From a virus: 42,248 nt of DNA. Shown one piece after another: positions 21,064 through 29,852 of this stretch. The notes beneath the pieces were generated by a model that saw only the letters and a program-made list of their open reading frames with translations, was not told the DNA's origin and did not search any database. Position 1 is the stretch's first letter. Each line of letters starts with the position of its first letter. The position numbers were made by a program, and so were the translations under genes. The DNA is taken from positions 1-42,248 of the IMG/VR virus record IMGVR_UViG_3300042344_000601. One strand, 5' to 3'.

Positions 21064-22502
21064 ACGTCACCCGCGTCGACCTCGACCGCGAGCTCGTGCG
21101 ACGCGGCGGGCTGCGAGCGTTCGTCCGGCTCGCGTGGCCCCAGGTCGAGCCGCAGCGCCTGGTGCCCGGGTGGCACATCGACGCCCTCTGCGAACACCTC
21201 GACGCCGTGACCCGTCGCGAGGTGCGCGACCTTGCAGTGAACCTCCCGCCCGGGTGCAGCAAGAGCCTCATCGCGTCGGTGCTGTGGCCCGCGTGGGTGT
21301 GGACGCTCGACCCGACGCACCGATGGATCGTCGCGAGCTACTCCGACGAGGTGGTGCTGCGCGACGCGCGCAAGGCCCGCACGCTCGTCACGGGCGACTG
21401 GTTCGCGGCGCGGTGGCCGAAGGTGAAGCTCCCCACCGACGCCAGCGCATCGAAGGCCGTCTCGTCGTACTACACGACGGCTGGCGGGATGCGCTACAGC
21501 ACCACGACGCGCGGGAGCGTGACGGGGCAGCACTGCGACACGGCCCTCGTCGACGACCCGCTCGACCCGATGGGCGCGGCGTCGGCCACCGAGCTCGAAG
21601 CCTGCCTCGAATGGTGGACAGGCACCATGCCGACGCGGTTTCGCGACCACAAGACCAGCGCGCGCGTGCTCATCATGCAGCGCCTCCACGAGCGCGATCT
21701 CACCGCTGAGTTCCGGCGCGCGGGCGCCGTCGAGCTCTGCCTCCCGATGCGCTTCGACCGCGCGCACCCGTACCGCTGGCCACACGACCCGCGCACCACC
21801 GACGGCGAGTTGATCTGCCCCGATCGCACGCCCGAAGAGGCCGTGGTGCGCATGGAGACGACGTTGGGGCCATCGCGCGCAGCCGCGCAGCTTCAGCAGC
21901 GGCCGGTTCCCGCGGGCGGCAGCGTGTTCCGTGCCGAATGGTTCCGCCGTTGGACCGAGCTGCCCGCGGGCGGCACGTGGTCGATGGAGGTCGATGCGAC
22001 GTTCAAGGCCACGAGCGACGGCAGCTACGTGGTGATCCAGGTGTGGTGCGACGACGGGCCGCGGCACTACCTCGTCGACCAGCGCCGCGAGCGCATGGGC
22101 TTCGCGGCCACCGTCGCCGCGATCAAGGCCATGCGCGCGCAGTGGCCGAAGGTCCGCACTACGCGCATCGAGAACAAGGCCAACGGCCCCGCGATCATCG
22201 AGAGCCTCCGCACCGAGATCACCGGCGTCGTCGAGGTCGAGCCCGACGGCGGCAAGGAGGCGCGCGCCAACGCGTGCCAGGGCGTCGTCGCCGGCGGAGC
22301 CGTGTACGTCCCCGACGAGACGCACGCCCGCTACGACGACGGGCGCAAGGGCGCGCCGTGGGTCTCAGCCTTCGTGCACGAGGCGGTGACGTTCCCGAAG
22401 GGCGAGAGCGACGACCAGGTCGACGCCATGACGCAGCACCTCAACGCAACGAGCGGCAGTTACGCAGCGCGGCTCAGGGCCGCATTCGCAGGGAGCAAGT
22501 AG
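21060..22502 (+). CDS. terL: Terminase large subunit
   Basis: This 480-residue protein starts at GTG 21060. The ATPase half has NLPPGCSKS (about 61-69, a Walker A variant) and TALVDDPLDP as Walker B, plus the coupling region around MQRLHERDL. The nuclease half has SMEVDATFKATSDGSYVVIQVW (catalytic Asp), a second acidic site near VEVEPDGGKEARANA, and the closing FPKGESDDQVDAMTQHL. All are standard for phage packaging motors that cut and pump DNA into proheads. Family length is normal. The portal ATG follows immediately. Confidence 0.9.
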   Translation: MNVTRVDLDRELVRRGGLRAFVRLAWPQVEPQRLVPGWHIDALCEHLDAVTRREVRDLAVNLPPGCSKSLIASVLWPAWVWTLDPTHRWIVASYSDEVVLRDARKARTLVTGDWFAARWPKVKLPTDASASKAVSSYYTTAGGMRYSTTTRGSVTGQHCDTALVDDPLDPMGAASATELEACLEWWTGTMPTRFRDHKTSARVLIMQRLHERDLTAEFRRAGAVELCLPMRFDRAHPYRWPHDPRTTDGELICPDRTPEEAVVRMETTLGPSRAAAQLQQRPVPAGGSVFRAEWFRRWTELPAGGTWSMEVDATFKATSDGSYVVIQVWCDDGPRHYLVDQRRERMGFAATVAAIKAMRAQWPKVRTTRIENKANGPAIIESLRTEITGVVEVEPDGGKEARANACQGVVAGGAVYVPDETHARYDDGRKGAPWVSAFVHEAVTFPKGESDDQVDAMTQHLNATSGSYAARLRAAFAGSK

Positions 22503-24005
22503 ATGGTCGACTTCAAGAGGTTGGTAGCGCGCGCCGTCGAGCGCGTTGACGGCTGGGCGAACGTTCTCACCGGCGTGGGCACGGTGCTGGGTGGGCAGGG
22601 GCGCAGCTCGTACAGTTACCAGGGGGCGGAGCGCCTGGGCGAAGGCATGTTGGAGGAGCTGTATCACTCCGACGCCTACGCGGCGCGCATCTGCGAGGCG
22701 GTACCGAAGCACGCACTGAGGCGCGGGTTTACGGTGAAGGTCGGCGACATCGCGACGGAGACGGCGGTGCAGCAGGCCGTCACGCGGCTGCACGTGGTGC
22801 CCCGGCTGCGCGAGGCATGGACGTGGGCGCGCGTGTTTGGCGGCGGCGCGGTGCTGCTCGGGTGCGACGACGGGCGCGACCCCGCGGAGCCCCTCGACAC
22901 GGTCGCGCTCCGTCGCGTGCTCTTCGTCACGTCGGTGACTTCCCGCGAGCTGTGGCCGGAGACGTGGGAGCTCGACCCGCTCAACGAGCGCTTCGGGGAG
23001 CCCGTCATCTACCGCCTCACGCGCGTGGGCGGCGGCGGCGGCATGGACACGAGCCGCGTGCATCACTCGCGGCTCGTGCGCTTCGAGGGACTCCCCACGA
23101 CGCGCCAGCGCCGCATCACGCTCAAGGGCTGGGGCGAGAGCTACCTGCAGCGCGCGCACGACCTCCTCGTCGAGTGGAACGGCGCGCACACGGCGGTGAA
23201 CGACCTCGTGCAGCAGTCGTCGATCGGCGTGTTCAAGATGAAGGACCTGATGTCCCTCGTCGCGAGCGATCCCGACGGCACGCTGAAGAAGCGCATGGAG
23301 GCCATGGACCTCGCGCGCAGCGTCGCGAAGAGCATCCTCCTCGACAGCGAGGGCGAGGCGTATGAACGCGTCGAGGTTGGCGCGCTCACGGGCCTGCCCG
23401 ACCTCCTCGACCGCTACTCGCTGCGCCTCGCGGGCGCGCTGGAGATGCCCGTCTCCATCCTCCTGGGGCGCGAGCCCGCGGGCCTCAACGCCACCGGCGA
23501 GGCCGACACGCGCGCGTGGTACGACAGCATCGACGCGGAGCGCGAGACGACCCTGAAGCCCGCCGCGGAACGCATCGTGAAGCTCATCATGCTCTCGCAG
23601 CAGGGCCCGACGCGCGCGCAGGAGCCGAAGGGCTGGTCGGTGGAGTTCCCGCCCCTCTGGCAGCCCACCGAGAGCGAGCGCGCGACGCTGCGCAAGACCG
23701 TCGCCGACACCGACGCGGTGTACCTCCAGAACGGCGTGCTCACTCCCGAAGAGGTCGCCCGCTCGCGGTTCCGCCCTGAAGGGTGGAGCGCCGAGACGGA
23801 GGTCGACATCGCCGCGCGCCCGTCGCCGGGAGCTCCCGACGACGATCCGCCGCCCGCTCCGTCGCTCCCGGCCGCGAGCGACGCACCGCCCGCCGAGCAG
23901 GAGGGCCTCGCGGCGCCCGCGCGCAGCGGCATGGGCGGCGCCGGTGGGCCCACGAAGCCCGCGGGGCTGCTGCCGATCGTGCCCGCCAACACGGAGGGCG
24001 AGTGA
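22503..24005 (+). CDS. Portal protein (DUF1073 type)
   Basis: This 500-residue protein starts at ATG 22503, directly after the TerL stop. It has the DUF1073 portal pattern: SYQGAERLGEGMLEELYHSDAYAARICEAVPKHALRRGF, ARVFGGGAVLLG, VIYRL, SRVHHSRLVRFEG, and MPVSILLGREPAGLNATGEADTRAWYDSI. The dodecameric portal forms the DNA channel at one capsid vertex. The C-terminal 60 residues are Pro/Ala-rich and probably disordered. The order TerL, portal, Mu F-like head protein is typical for this myovirus group. Confidence 0.88.
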   Translation: MVDFKRLVARAVERVDGWANVLTGVGTVLGGQGRSSYSYQGAERLGEGMLEELYHSDAYAARICEAVPKHALRRGFTVKVGDIATETAVQQAVTRLHVVPRLREAWTWARVFGGGAVLLGCDDGRDPAEPLDTVALRRVLFVTSVTSRELWPETWELDPLNERFGEPVIYRLTRVGGGGGMDTSRVHHSRLVRFEGLPTTRQRRITLKGWGESYLQRAHDLLVEWNGAHTAVNDLVQQSSIGVFKMKDLMSLVASDPDGTLKKRMEAMDLARSVAKSILLDSEGEAYERVEVGALTGLPDLLDRYSLRLAGALEMPVSILLGREPAGLNATGEADTRAWYDSIDAERETTLKPAAERIVKLIMLSQQGPTRAQEPKGWSVEFPPLWQPTESERATLRKTVADTDAVYLQNGVLTPEEVARSRFRPEGWSAETEVDIAARPSPGAPDDDPPPAPSLPAASDAPPAEQEGLAAPARSGMGGAGGPTKPAGLLPIVPANTEGE

Positions 24006-24205
24006 TGCCGCGCGCAGACCTCGACGAAGACGTGCTCGCGCGCCGCATGTTCGCCGCCTACAACGAGCAGGCGGGCGGGCTCACCTGGGACGGCAAGCCG
24101 ATCCCGCCATGGGAGAGCACCGGGCCGAAGGTGCAGGCCAACTGGCGCGCGGCGGCGCGCGAGGCCGTTGCGTTCATGTGCGAGCGCGTGGAGCGCCACG
24201 GGTGA
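24005..24205 (+). CDS. Small phage protein between portal and head morphogenesis genes
   Basis: This 66-residue protein starts at ATG 24005 (overlap with portal stop). It reads YNEQAGGLTWDGKPIPPWESTG.KVQANWRAAAREA, a pattern I associate with small conserved phage proteins of unknown function, usually near structural or DNA genes. The C-terminus is helical. No catalytic motif is visible. Confidence 0.6.
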   Translation: MPRADLDEDVLARRMFAAYNEQAGGLTWDGKPIPPWESTGPKVQANWRAAAREAVAFMCERVERHG

Positions 24206-25059
24206 TCCCTCGCCCCACCGTCTCCCCAGGCCCCCGCGGCGCGCGTCGTGCCCCGAAGCGCGAGCGCACCTCGGGGCTGCGCCCGCCTCCGCCCTCGTCG
24301 GCCATGGCGACGTACACGCGCGCGCTGCTCGACCTGCACGTCGAGACCGCGCGCGAGGTCGACGCGATCCTGCGCGCGGCGGGGCTCATGCCCGAACGCA
24401 CCGACGCGGCCGCGGACGGTGACGGCCCGAGCGTCGCACCCGATGCCGTGGCGCGCGCGCAGCGCCAACTCGCCGAGCTGCGCGACCGGCTCGCGCGTGG
24501 GCAGCGTAACCCCCTCGCGACGCTCGACGTGGTCGCCTCGCGCGTGACGGCGCACAGCGGCCGCGCGTGGGAGGCCGCGCTTGCGCGCCTGGGCGTGAAG
24601 ATCGCCGACGTGCAGGCGCCGCACCTCGAACACCTCCGCTCGCACTGGCAGCACCGCAACCTCGACTTGATCAAGTCGCTCCCGCTCGACCACGTCGACC
24701 GCGTGCGCGACGTGCTCAACGAGATGAGGGGCGCGCGCGTCGAAGACCTCGCGACGCGCATCGCGGAGACGACCGACGCCACCGAGGCGCGCGCGCGGCT
24801 CATCGCCCGCGACCAGACGTTGAAGCTCAACGCCGAGATCACCCAGGAGCGCCACCGGGCCGCGGGGGTGACGGAGTACGTGTGGCGGGCCTCGCGCGAC
24901 GAGCGCACGCGTGAGCGGCACAAGGAGCTCGACGGCACGCGGCAGCGGTACGCGATGCCTCCCGTCGTAGACCTGCGCACCGGGCGCCGCGCGAACCCGG
25001 GCGATGATTACCAGTGTCGGTGCATCGCCGACCCGGTGCTCCCCGGCATCGACGACTAG
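24202..25059 (+). CDS. Mu F-like minor head protein (head morphogenesis)
   Basis: This 285-residue protein starts at GTG 24202 (GTGA overlap). The first 35 residues are Pro/Arg-rich. The core is helical, with the conserved C-terminal block RARLIARDQTLKLNAEITQERHRAAGVTEYVWRASRDERTRERHKELDG, then the Cys pair in YQCRCIADPVL. This is the SPP1 gp7 / Mu gpF family, which helps assemble the head and may eject with DNA. Its placement after the portal supports the assignment. Confidence 0.85.
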   Translation: MIPRPTVSPGPRGARRAPKRERTSGLRPPPPSSAMATYTRALLDLHVETAREVDAILRAAGLMPERTDAAADGDGPSVAPDAVARAQRQLAELRDRLARGQRNPLATLDVVASRVTAHSGRAWEAALARLGVKIADVQAPHLEHLRSHWQHRNLDLIKSLPLDHVDRVRDVLNEMRGARVEDLATRIAETTDATEARARLIARDQTLKLNAEITQERHRAAGVTEYVWRASRDERTRERHKELDGTRQRYAMPPVVDLRTGRRANPGDDYQCRCIADPVLPGIDD

Positions 25060-25062
25060 ACC

Positions 25063-25128
25063 GCGTCCCCCGGATGCGTGCCACCTGTCTCTAGCACCAC
25101 GCGCGCGTGCGCCCGCACCATCCGGGCC
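25063..25128 (+). promoter_or_regulatory. Non-coding block A ahead of the head operon
   Basis: This 66-bp block shares GCGTCCCCCGG-W-TGCGTGCCACC-N5-CTAGC with the block at 37598-37661, with identical spacing for 33 positions, then CACGCGCGCG and GCACC. It ends just before the ATG of the DUF2213 gene. No standard -35/-10 fits. It is probably a phage promoter or regulator site. Confidence 0.55.
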
Positions 25129-25129
25129 G

Positions 25130-26317
25130 ATGCCCACCCCCGACCGAGTCCACCGACAGGACTTCGCGGGCTCCACGTCCAAGGTGACGCGGACGCCCCA
25201 GGGCGGGCTCCGTCTCGACGCCGCGATCACGCGCGTCGGCGTGCTCACGTACACGGACACGAACGGCAAGACGTGGCGCGAGTACAAGCCGGAGGAGGAG
25301 GTCTTCCGCCCCGACTCGCTCGCGACGCTCGAAGGTGCGCCGGTCACCGAGCTGCACCCTGAGAAGCTCGTCGACGGCGCCAACTGGAAGAGCGTCAGCG
25401 TCGGGCACCTCATCGGCGCGCCGCGGCGCGATGGAGACTTCGTGGTCGCCCCCGTCGCCGTGCAGGACGCTGGCACCGCGGGGCGCGTCGAGGCCCACGA
25501 GCTGCACGACGTCAGCGCGGGCTACACGTGCCGCGTCGACTGGACGGCGGGCGTCACCCCCGAGGGCGAGCCGTACGACGCGATCCAGAGGGACATCGTC
25601 TACAACCACGCGGCCTTGGGACCCGAAGGGTGGGGCCGCGCTGGAACCGAAGTGTCGCTGCGCATGAACGGCGCGGCGTGTCAGGTGCGCGATGTCGCGC
25701 CTGGGAAAGCAGGCACGATGAAGAAGATCAAGATCAAGGGACGCGAGTTCAAGCTCGACGCCGACGACGAGATCGCCAAGGCGCAGGACGCCGTCGGTGA
25801 GCTCGAGGCCGCGCAAGAGAGCGAGCTCGGTGCGGTCAAGGACGCGCTGATGGAGGCCCTCAAGAAGGTCGCCTCGCTCGAAGCGAAGATCGCCGTCGAA
25901 GAGGCTGCCGAGGCGAAGCCCGTCACCGAAGACATGGTGCCCGAAGAGGTTGCCGACGCGCTCGCGTCGAAGCGCCTCGCGCTGCGCCAGCGCGCTGCGA
26001 AGGTGCTGGGCGCCGATGTGAAGCTCGACGGCCTCACCGCCGCGGCCATCCACAAGCTCGTGGTGGCGAAGGCCCTCCCGGCGGTGAAGCTCGACAGCCT
26101 CGACGCGAAGATCGTCGAGGGCATGTTCGTGGCCGCGACCGACGGCGCCTCCGACGTGGCGCGCGCCAACAGCCTGCGCAACGCGCACCCTGGCCCTCCC
26201 GTCGACGAGCGCAACGACTCGCACGACGACGAGAACCTCTCGCCCGCCGCGGCCCTCAACGGCCGCACCCACAACCGATTCGACAACCGCGGCCGCGCCG
26301 CCGCCGAGAAGGCCTGA
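25130..26317 (+). CDS. DUF2213 protein: prohead protease / scaffold
   Basis: This 395-residue protein starts at ATG 25130. The N-terminal DUF2213 domain (about 15-165) shows ITRVGVLTYTDTNGKTWREYKPEEEVFRPDSLATLEGAPVTELHP, VGHLIG and ELHDVSAGYTC, ending NHAALGPEGWGR.G. The C-terminal part from about residue 197 is Lys/Glu/Ala-rich coiled coil (EIAKAQDAVGELEAAQESEL), like a scaffold. An internal ATG at 25718 starts that part. In related myoviruses this protein lies just ahead of cement and capsid genes. It likely guides prohead assembly. Confidence 0.8.
   Translation: MPTPDRVHRQDFAGSTSKVTRTPQGGLRLDAAITRVGVLTYTDTNGKTWREYKPEEEVFRPDSLATLEGAPVTELHPEKLVDGANWKSVSVGHLIGAPRRDGDFVVAPVAVQDAGTAGRVEAHELHDVSAGYTCRVDWTAGVTPEGEPYDAIQRDIVYNHAALGPEGWGRAGTEVSLRMNGAACQVRDVAPGKAGTMKKIKIKGREFKLDADDEIAKAQDAVGELEAAQESELGAVKDALMEALKKVASLEAKIAVEEAAEAKPVTEDMVPEEVADALASKRLALRQRAAKVLGADVKLDGLTAAAIHKLVVAKALPAVKLDSLDAKIVEGMFVAATDGASDVARANSLRNAHPGPPVDERNDSHDDENLSPAAALNGRTHNRFDNRGRAAAEKA
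25718..26317 (+). CDS. Possible nested scaffold protein from an internal start
   Basis: The ATG at 25718 is in frame with the DUF2213 gene, has GGGAAAG 9 bp upstream, and begins MKKIKIKGREFKLD, a natural-looking N-terminus. It would give a 199-residue coiled-coil scaffold, like the lambda C/Nu3 nested arrangement. This rests on domain boundaries only. Confidence 0.35.
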   Translation: MKKIKIKGREFKLDADDEIAKAQDAVGELEAAQESELGAVKDALMEALKKVASLEAKIAVEEAAEAKPVTEDMVPEEVADALASKRLALRQRAAKVLGADVKLDGLTAAAIHKLVVAKALPAVKLDSLDAKIVEGMFVAATDGASDVARANSLRNAHPGPPVDERNDSHDDENLSPAAALNGRTHNRFDNRGRAAAEKA

Positions 26318-26320
26318 GCC

Positions 26321-27160
26321 ATGGCGAACTTCGTTCAGAACAGCTACGACTTTGCGCCGGCGGCGGGCCTCCCCGGTCAGCACGCGCGCTTCAAGCCGGG
26401 GCAGTACCTCGCGACCCTCATCGCCCTCGCGGCCATGACCCCCGGCCTCGTCGCCTTCAACGGGCGCGCGGTCGGTGGCGCGGCGGGCGAGGGCGGTCAC
26501 ATGACCGCTCCGGCCGCGAGCGCGACGGGCATCCTGGCCACCGGCGGCGCCTCGTCGGCCTCGTCGCAGACCCTCAGCGGGGCGACGCTCAACGGCACCT
26601 ACGGCAACGGCGCCGAGCTGATGCCGCCCCGCAACGTGACCCTCGTGCTCTCGTCGTCGGCCGACTGGGACGCCACCACGGCGACTGTCACGGGCACCGA
26701 CGAGAACGGCGCGGCCCTCACCGAGAGCATCGCGATTCCCAACGGCGGCAACGCCACCGTCCTGGGCGCCTCGGCGTTCCGCACGGTCACCAGCATCGTG
26801 ATTCCCGCGCAGTCGGGCACCGGCGGCACCTTCACCGTCGGCATCGGCTCCGTGTTCGGCTCCGTCGACCATCTCGTCGAGGGCCTCGTCGCGCGCGACA
26901 TCACGCGCAGCGCCGTCGCCTTCGCCGCGGGCGAGCTCGTTCCCGTGATGCGCAACGCCGACGCCTTCGTGACCAGCGAGAGCGCCGTGAAGGAGGGTGA
27001 TCCCGTGTTCGTGCGCGTGCGCGCGCCGTCGGGCGAGACCATCGGCGCCGTGCGCGCCACGCCCGTCGCGGGCGAGACCGTGCGCCTCAAGAACGCGCGA
27101 TTCACCAGCACCAACAGCGCGGGCCTGAGCCGCATCGACCTCAACCTCCCGGCGGGCTGA
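26321..27160 (+). CDS. Capsid cement / decoration protein with inserted domain
   Basis: This 279-residue protein starts at ATG 26321. The flanking parts (1-70, MANFVQNSYDFAPAAGLPGQHARFKPGQYL, and 180-279, AAGELVPVMRNADAFVTSESAVKEGDPVFVRV) fit the structural cement protein family placed before the capsid gene. Residues 74-174 are a Ser/Thr/Gly-rich domain (TGGASSASSQTLSGA ... VTSIVIPAQSGTGGTFTVG) that also appears in the tail sheath at 30288-30584. It should stabilise the capsid surface. The insert is probably a beta-sandwich. Confidence 0.75.
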   Translation: MANFVQNSYDFAPAAGLPGQHARFKPGQYLATLIALAAMTPGLVAFNGRAVGGAAGEGGHMTAPAASATGILATGGASSASSQTLSGATLNGTYGNGAELMPPRNVTLVLSSSADWDATTATVTGTDENGAALTESIAIPNGGNATVLGASAFRTVTSIVIPAQSGTGGTFTVGIGSVFGSVDHLVEGLVARDITRSAVAFAAGELVPVMRNADAFVTSESAVKEGDPVFVRVRAPSGETIGAVRATPVAGETVRLKNARFTSTNSAGLSRIDLNLPAG

Positions 27161-27162
27161 AC

Positions 27163-28155
27163 ATGACGAACCCCCTCAACAAGATGACGCCCGCCCGGCA
27201 GCGGCGCATCGACACCATCTTCAGCGCCGCCGCGCGCGAGATCGCCGCGAAGATCGCCGACGAGCGCATGGACGCGAGCTCGACGCTCCACCTGGCGCGC
27301 CAGCTCGAAGAGCTCGACAGCGAGACGTACTACGTCGAGTACCCCGAGTTCCGCGGCGTCGAGATCCTCCCGATCAAGAGCAACATCAACCCGGGCGCAG
27401 ATAACTACCGCTACCAGGTGCGCGACCGCAACGGCGAGTTCACCCCCTCGGCGAACCTCACCGACGACTCGCCCAAGCAAGAGATCGCGGGCGACAGCGT
27501 CACCGCGAACCTCTACTCGTGGCGCGGGCACTACGCCTACAGCGTGCAGGACATGCGGCGCGCGGCCATGGCCGGGATGCCCCTCGAGAACGACAAGGCG
27601 CTCGCCGCGCGCGAGAACGCCGAGACGAAGATCGACGAGGTGCTTGCCACCGGGCACAGCCCCCTCGGGATCACCGGCTTCTACAACAACGCCAACGTGA
27701 GCGCCGTCACGGCCGACACCGGCTCGTGGGACATCGCAGGCACCGACGCCGATGAGATCGTCGCAGACCTCAACAAGGTCGTGCGCGCGATCATCACGGA
27801 CACCAAGGGCAGGGTGAAGCCGAACGCGATCATCCTCACCCCGACGCAGTACGCCGCCGCGGACACGAAGCGCCTGCCGAACACCGAGATCAGCGCGCTC
27901 GACTTCTTCAAGAAGAAGAACCCGCAGATCATGGTTAGCGAGTGGGCGCGCGGCGAGACCGCCGGCGCCAGCTCGGTGCGCCGCCTGATGGTGGGCCGCA
28001 TGGACCGCCGCACGCTCGAGGCCCTCATGCCGGTCCGGTATGAGACCTTCCCCCCGGAGATTCAGGGCCTGACGTACCGCGTCGAGGCCCACGTGCGCAT
28101 GGGCGGCGTGATCTTCCGCTACCCCGCCGCGTGGCGGTACATGGACGGGTGCTGA
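27163..28155 (+). CDS. Major capsid protein (DUF2184 type)
   Basis: This 330-residue protein starts at ATG 27163. It has the features of the DUF2184 capsid group: an N-terminal helix, YYVEYPEFRGVEILPI, DNYRYQVRDRNGEF, YAYSVQDMRRAAMAGMPLENDKALAARENAE.KIDEV, TGFYNNANV, and a C-terminal PEIQGLTYRVEAHVRMGGVIFRYPAAWRYMDG. It forms the HK97-fold shell. Position right after the cement gene supports this. No long delta domain is present, so scaffolding should come from the DUF2213 gene. Confidence 0.88.
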   Translation: MTNPLNKMTPARQRRIDTIFSAAAREIAAKIADERMDASSTLHLARQLEELDSETYYVEYPEFRGVEILPIKSNINPGADNYRYQVRDRNGEFTPSANLTDDSPKQEIAGDSVTANLYSWRGHYAYSVQDMRRAAMAGMPLENDKALAARENAETKIDEVLATGHSPLGITGFYNNANVSAVTADTGSWDIAGTDADEIVADLNKVVRAIITDTKGRVKPNAIILTPTQYAAADTKRLPNTEISALDFFKKKNPQIMVSEWARGETAGASSVRRLMVGRMDRRTLEALMPVRYETFPPEIQGLTYRVEAHVRMGGVIFRYPAAWRYMDGC

Positions 28156-28156
28156 G

Positions 28157-28489
28157 GTGAAGGCTCGCGTCATCAAGCACGCGGTCGACGGCGTCGCCAT
28201 CGGTGGCGTCGTCGAGCTCATCGACAACCTCGCCAACCGCGCGCTGGTCGCGGCCGGCGTGATCGAACCCCTCGAGGCGCTCCCCGACGCGCCCCCGGCG
28301 AAGCCCTTCAAGGCAGCGCCGAAGGGCGACCTCCGCGCGGCCGAAGACCTCCAGCGCCGCTTCGACATCGCGTGGGAAGAGGCCCAGGGGCAGATCGCGA
28401 GCCTCCGAGCCGAGAACGCTGAGCTGCGCGCCGCGCTGCTCGCCGCGACCCCCGACGCCAAGCCCGCGCGGGCCCGGCGGGAGGGCTGA
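28157..28489 (+). CDS. Hypothetical head protein
   Basis: This 110-residue protein starts at GTG 28157. The N-terminal beta part (VKARVIKHAVDGVAIGGVVELIDN.ANRALVAAGVIEPL) resembles small phage head proteins that follow the capsid gene, then comes a Pro/Lys linker and a coiled coil (FDIAWEEAQGQIASLRAENAELRAALL). It may be a head completion or decoration component. No named family was assigned. Confidence 0.6.
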   Translation: MKARVIKHAVDGVAIGGVVELIDNLANRALVAAGVIEPLEALPDAPPAKPFKAAPKGDLRAAEDLQRRFDIAWEEAQGQIASLRAENAELRAALLAATPDAKPARARREG

Positions 28490-28492
28490 GCC

Positions 28493-28807
28493 GTGGCTGT
28501 GACCGTGGCCTCTCTGACGGAGCGCTTCCCCGAGATCGGGCCTACGCCCGAAGCCGTGGTGACGCGCGCTATCGCAGAGGCCACGCGTCGCACCTCCCTC
28601 GCCGCGCTGGGTGACCGCTACGACGACGCGGTCGCACTGCGCGCGATGCACCTCCTCGCCGTGAGCCCCCAGGGCCTCAACGCGCGCCTCGATACGAAGC
28701 CCACCGACAACCCGCTTCGCGCGAGCACCTACGGGCAGGAGCTGCTCGGCCTCCAGCGCGAAGCCGCGGGTGGGCCGCACATGATCGGGTGCGGGCCGCT
28801 CGCATGA
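28493..28807 (+). CDS. Head-tail adaptor (DUF4054 type)
   Basis: This 104-residue protein starts at GTG 28493. It has VTVASLTERFPEI at the start, the central DRYDDAVALRAMHLLAVS and the late YGQELLGLQREAAGGPHMI, matching DUF4054 and gp6-like connector proteins that attach below the portal. The next ATG overlaps its stop. Confidence 0.75.
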   Translation: MAVTVASLTERFPEIGPTPEAVVTRAIAEATRRTSLAALGDRYDDAVALRAMHLLAVSPQGLNARLDTKPTDNPLRASTYGQELLGLQREAAGGPHMIGCGPLA

Positions 28808-29268
28808 GCAAGGTCACCGTCAAGGACAACGGCGCGAAGGCGCTCCTCGCGCGGGCCCACAAGCTCGCGGCGGGGCGCGTCGTGCGCGTCGGTGTGCTCG
28901 ACGATGCCCCGAAGCGCGAGGGCGAGGGCGGCACCGGATCGCAGTCGCTGCTCGAGGTCGCCGCACAGCACGAGTTCGGCGCCGGGCGTATTCCGCAGCG
29001 CTCGTTCATCCGCGGCACGGTCGAGGCAAAGGGCGCCGAGATCGCCGACCTTCAGGTGTCCCTCGCGGGCCGCGTGCTCAAGGGCAAGCTCGACCCCGAC
29101 CAGGCGCTCGAGCAGCTGGGCGCGAAGGTCGTCGGCATGGTGCAGACGCGCATCGCGGCGGGCATCGCCCCGGCCCTGCACCCCGACACGATCGAGAAGA
29201 AGGGCAGCTCCACGCCCCTCATCGACACGGGGCAACTGCGAAGCTCCATCACCTACCGGGTGGGCTGA
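28804..29268 (+). CDS. HK97 gp10-like / minor tail (Z-like) protein
   Basis: This 154-residue protein starts at ATG 28804 (ATGA overlap). It has VVRVGVLDDAP, LLEVAAQHEFGAGRIPQRSFIRGTVE and a C-terminal PLIDTGQLRSSITYRVG. This is the signature of the gp10/Z family of head-tail joining or tail completion proteins. It sits between the adaptor and the terminator, as expected. Confidence 0.8.
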   Translation: MSKVTVKDNGAKALLARAHKLAAGRVVRVGVLDDAPKREGEGGTGSQSLLEVAAQHEFGAGRIPQRSFIRGTVEAKGAEIADLQVSLAGRVLKGKLDPDQALEQLGAKVVGMVQTRIAAGIAPALHPDTIEKKGSSTPLIDTGQLRSSITYRVG

Positions 29269-29849
29269 TGAACTTCGCCACCATCAACCCGGCCCTCTGC
29301 ACCCTCGCCTCGAAGATCACCGGAGTCGAGGCGGGCTGCTGTGTCTTCGAGGATGCGCCGCGCCCCCGTTCGAACGGCTCGCTCGCGATCCTCTCGTGGG
29401 TGTCCCCGGGCGCCGCGGTGGGCATCGACGCGACGCGCTGGGCCTTCGAGTCGCACCCCGACGCCCCCCTCACCGAGATGACCCCGACCGTCGGCGGCGA
29501 CCGGATCGCCGTGCTGCAGATCGCCGTCGAGACCACGGCGTCATGGACGGCCGCAGAGATCGCCGCCAACCGCGCGCGCACCCTCCTGCGCGCCCCCTCG
29601 TCGCTCGCAGCGCTCCGGGCCGTTGGCCTCGCGCTCGCGACGGTGGGGCCGACGACGCGCGCCCCGTACACCGCCGACAACCGCCGCGTCGCGCGCTCGC
29701 TCTTCGAGGTGCGCCTCAACGCCGTCGACGAGCAGGCCGACACCGACGGCCGCACCAGCTACATCGCCACGGTGGAGGTGACGGGCGCCGTCGTCGACCC
29801 GGCTGGCACCGACCTCCCCGACAGCATTCAGCCCACCATCACAGGGTGA
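29268..29849 (+). CDS. Tail terminator / neck protein
   Basis: This 193-residue protein starts at ATG 29268 (overlaps previous stop). It has mixed alpha/beta sequence with a strand-rich end (NRRVARSLFEVRLNAVDEQADTDGRTSYIATVEVTGAV). Position directly before the sheath and after the gp10-like gene fits the neck terminator (LIC_12616-type) proteins that close the tail tube. The family call is from position and general shape. Confidence 0.6.
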   Translation: MNFATINPALCTLASKITGVEAGCCVFEDAPRPRSNGSLAILSWVSPGAAVGIDATRWAFESHPDAPLTEMTPTVGGDRIAVLQIAVETTASWTAAEIAANRARTLLRAPSSLAALRAVGLALATVGPTTRAPYTADNRRVARSLFEVRLNAVDEQADTDGRTSYIATVEVTGAVVDPAGTDLPDSIQPTITG

Positions 29850-29852
29850 CCC

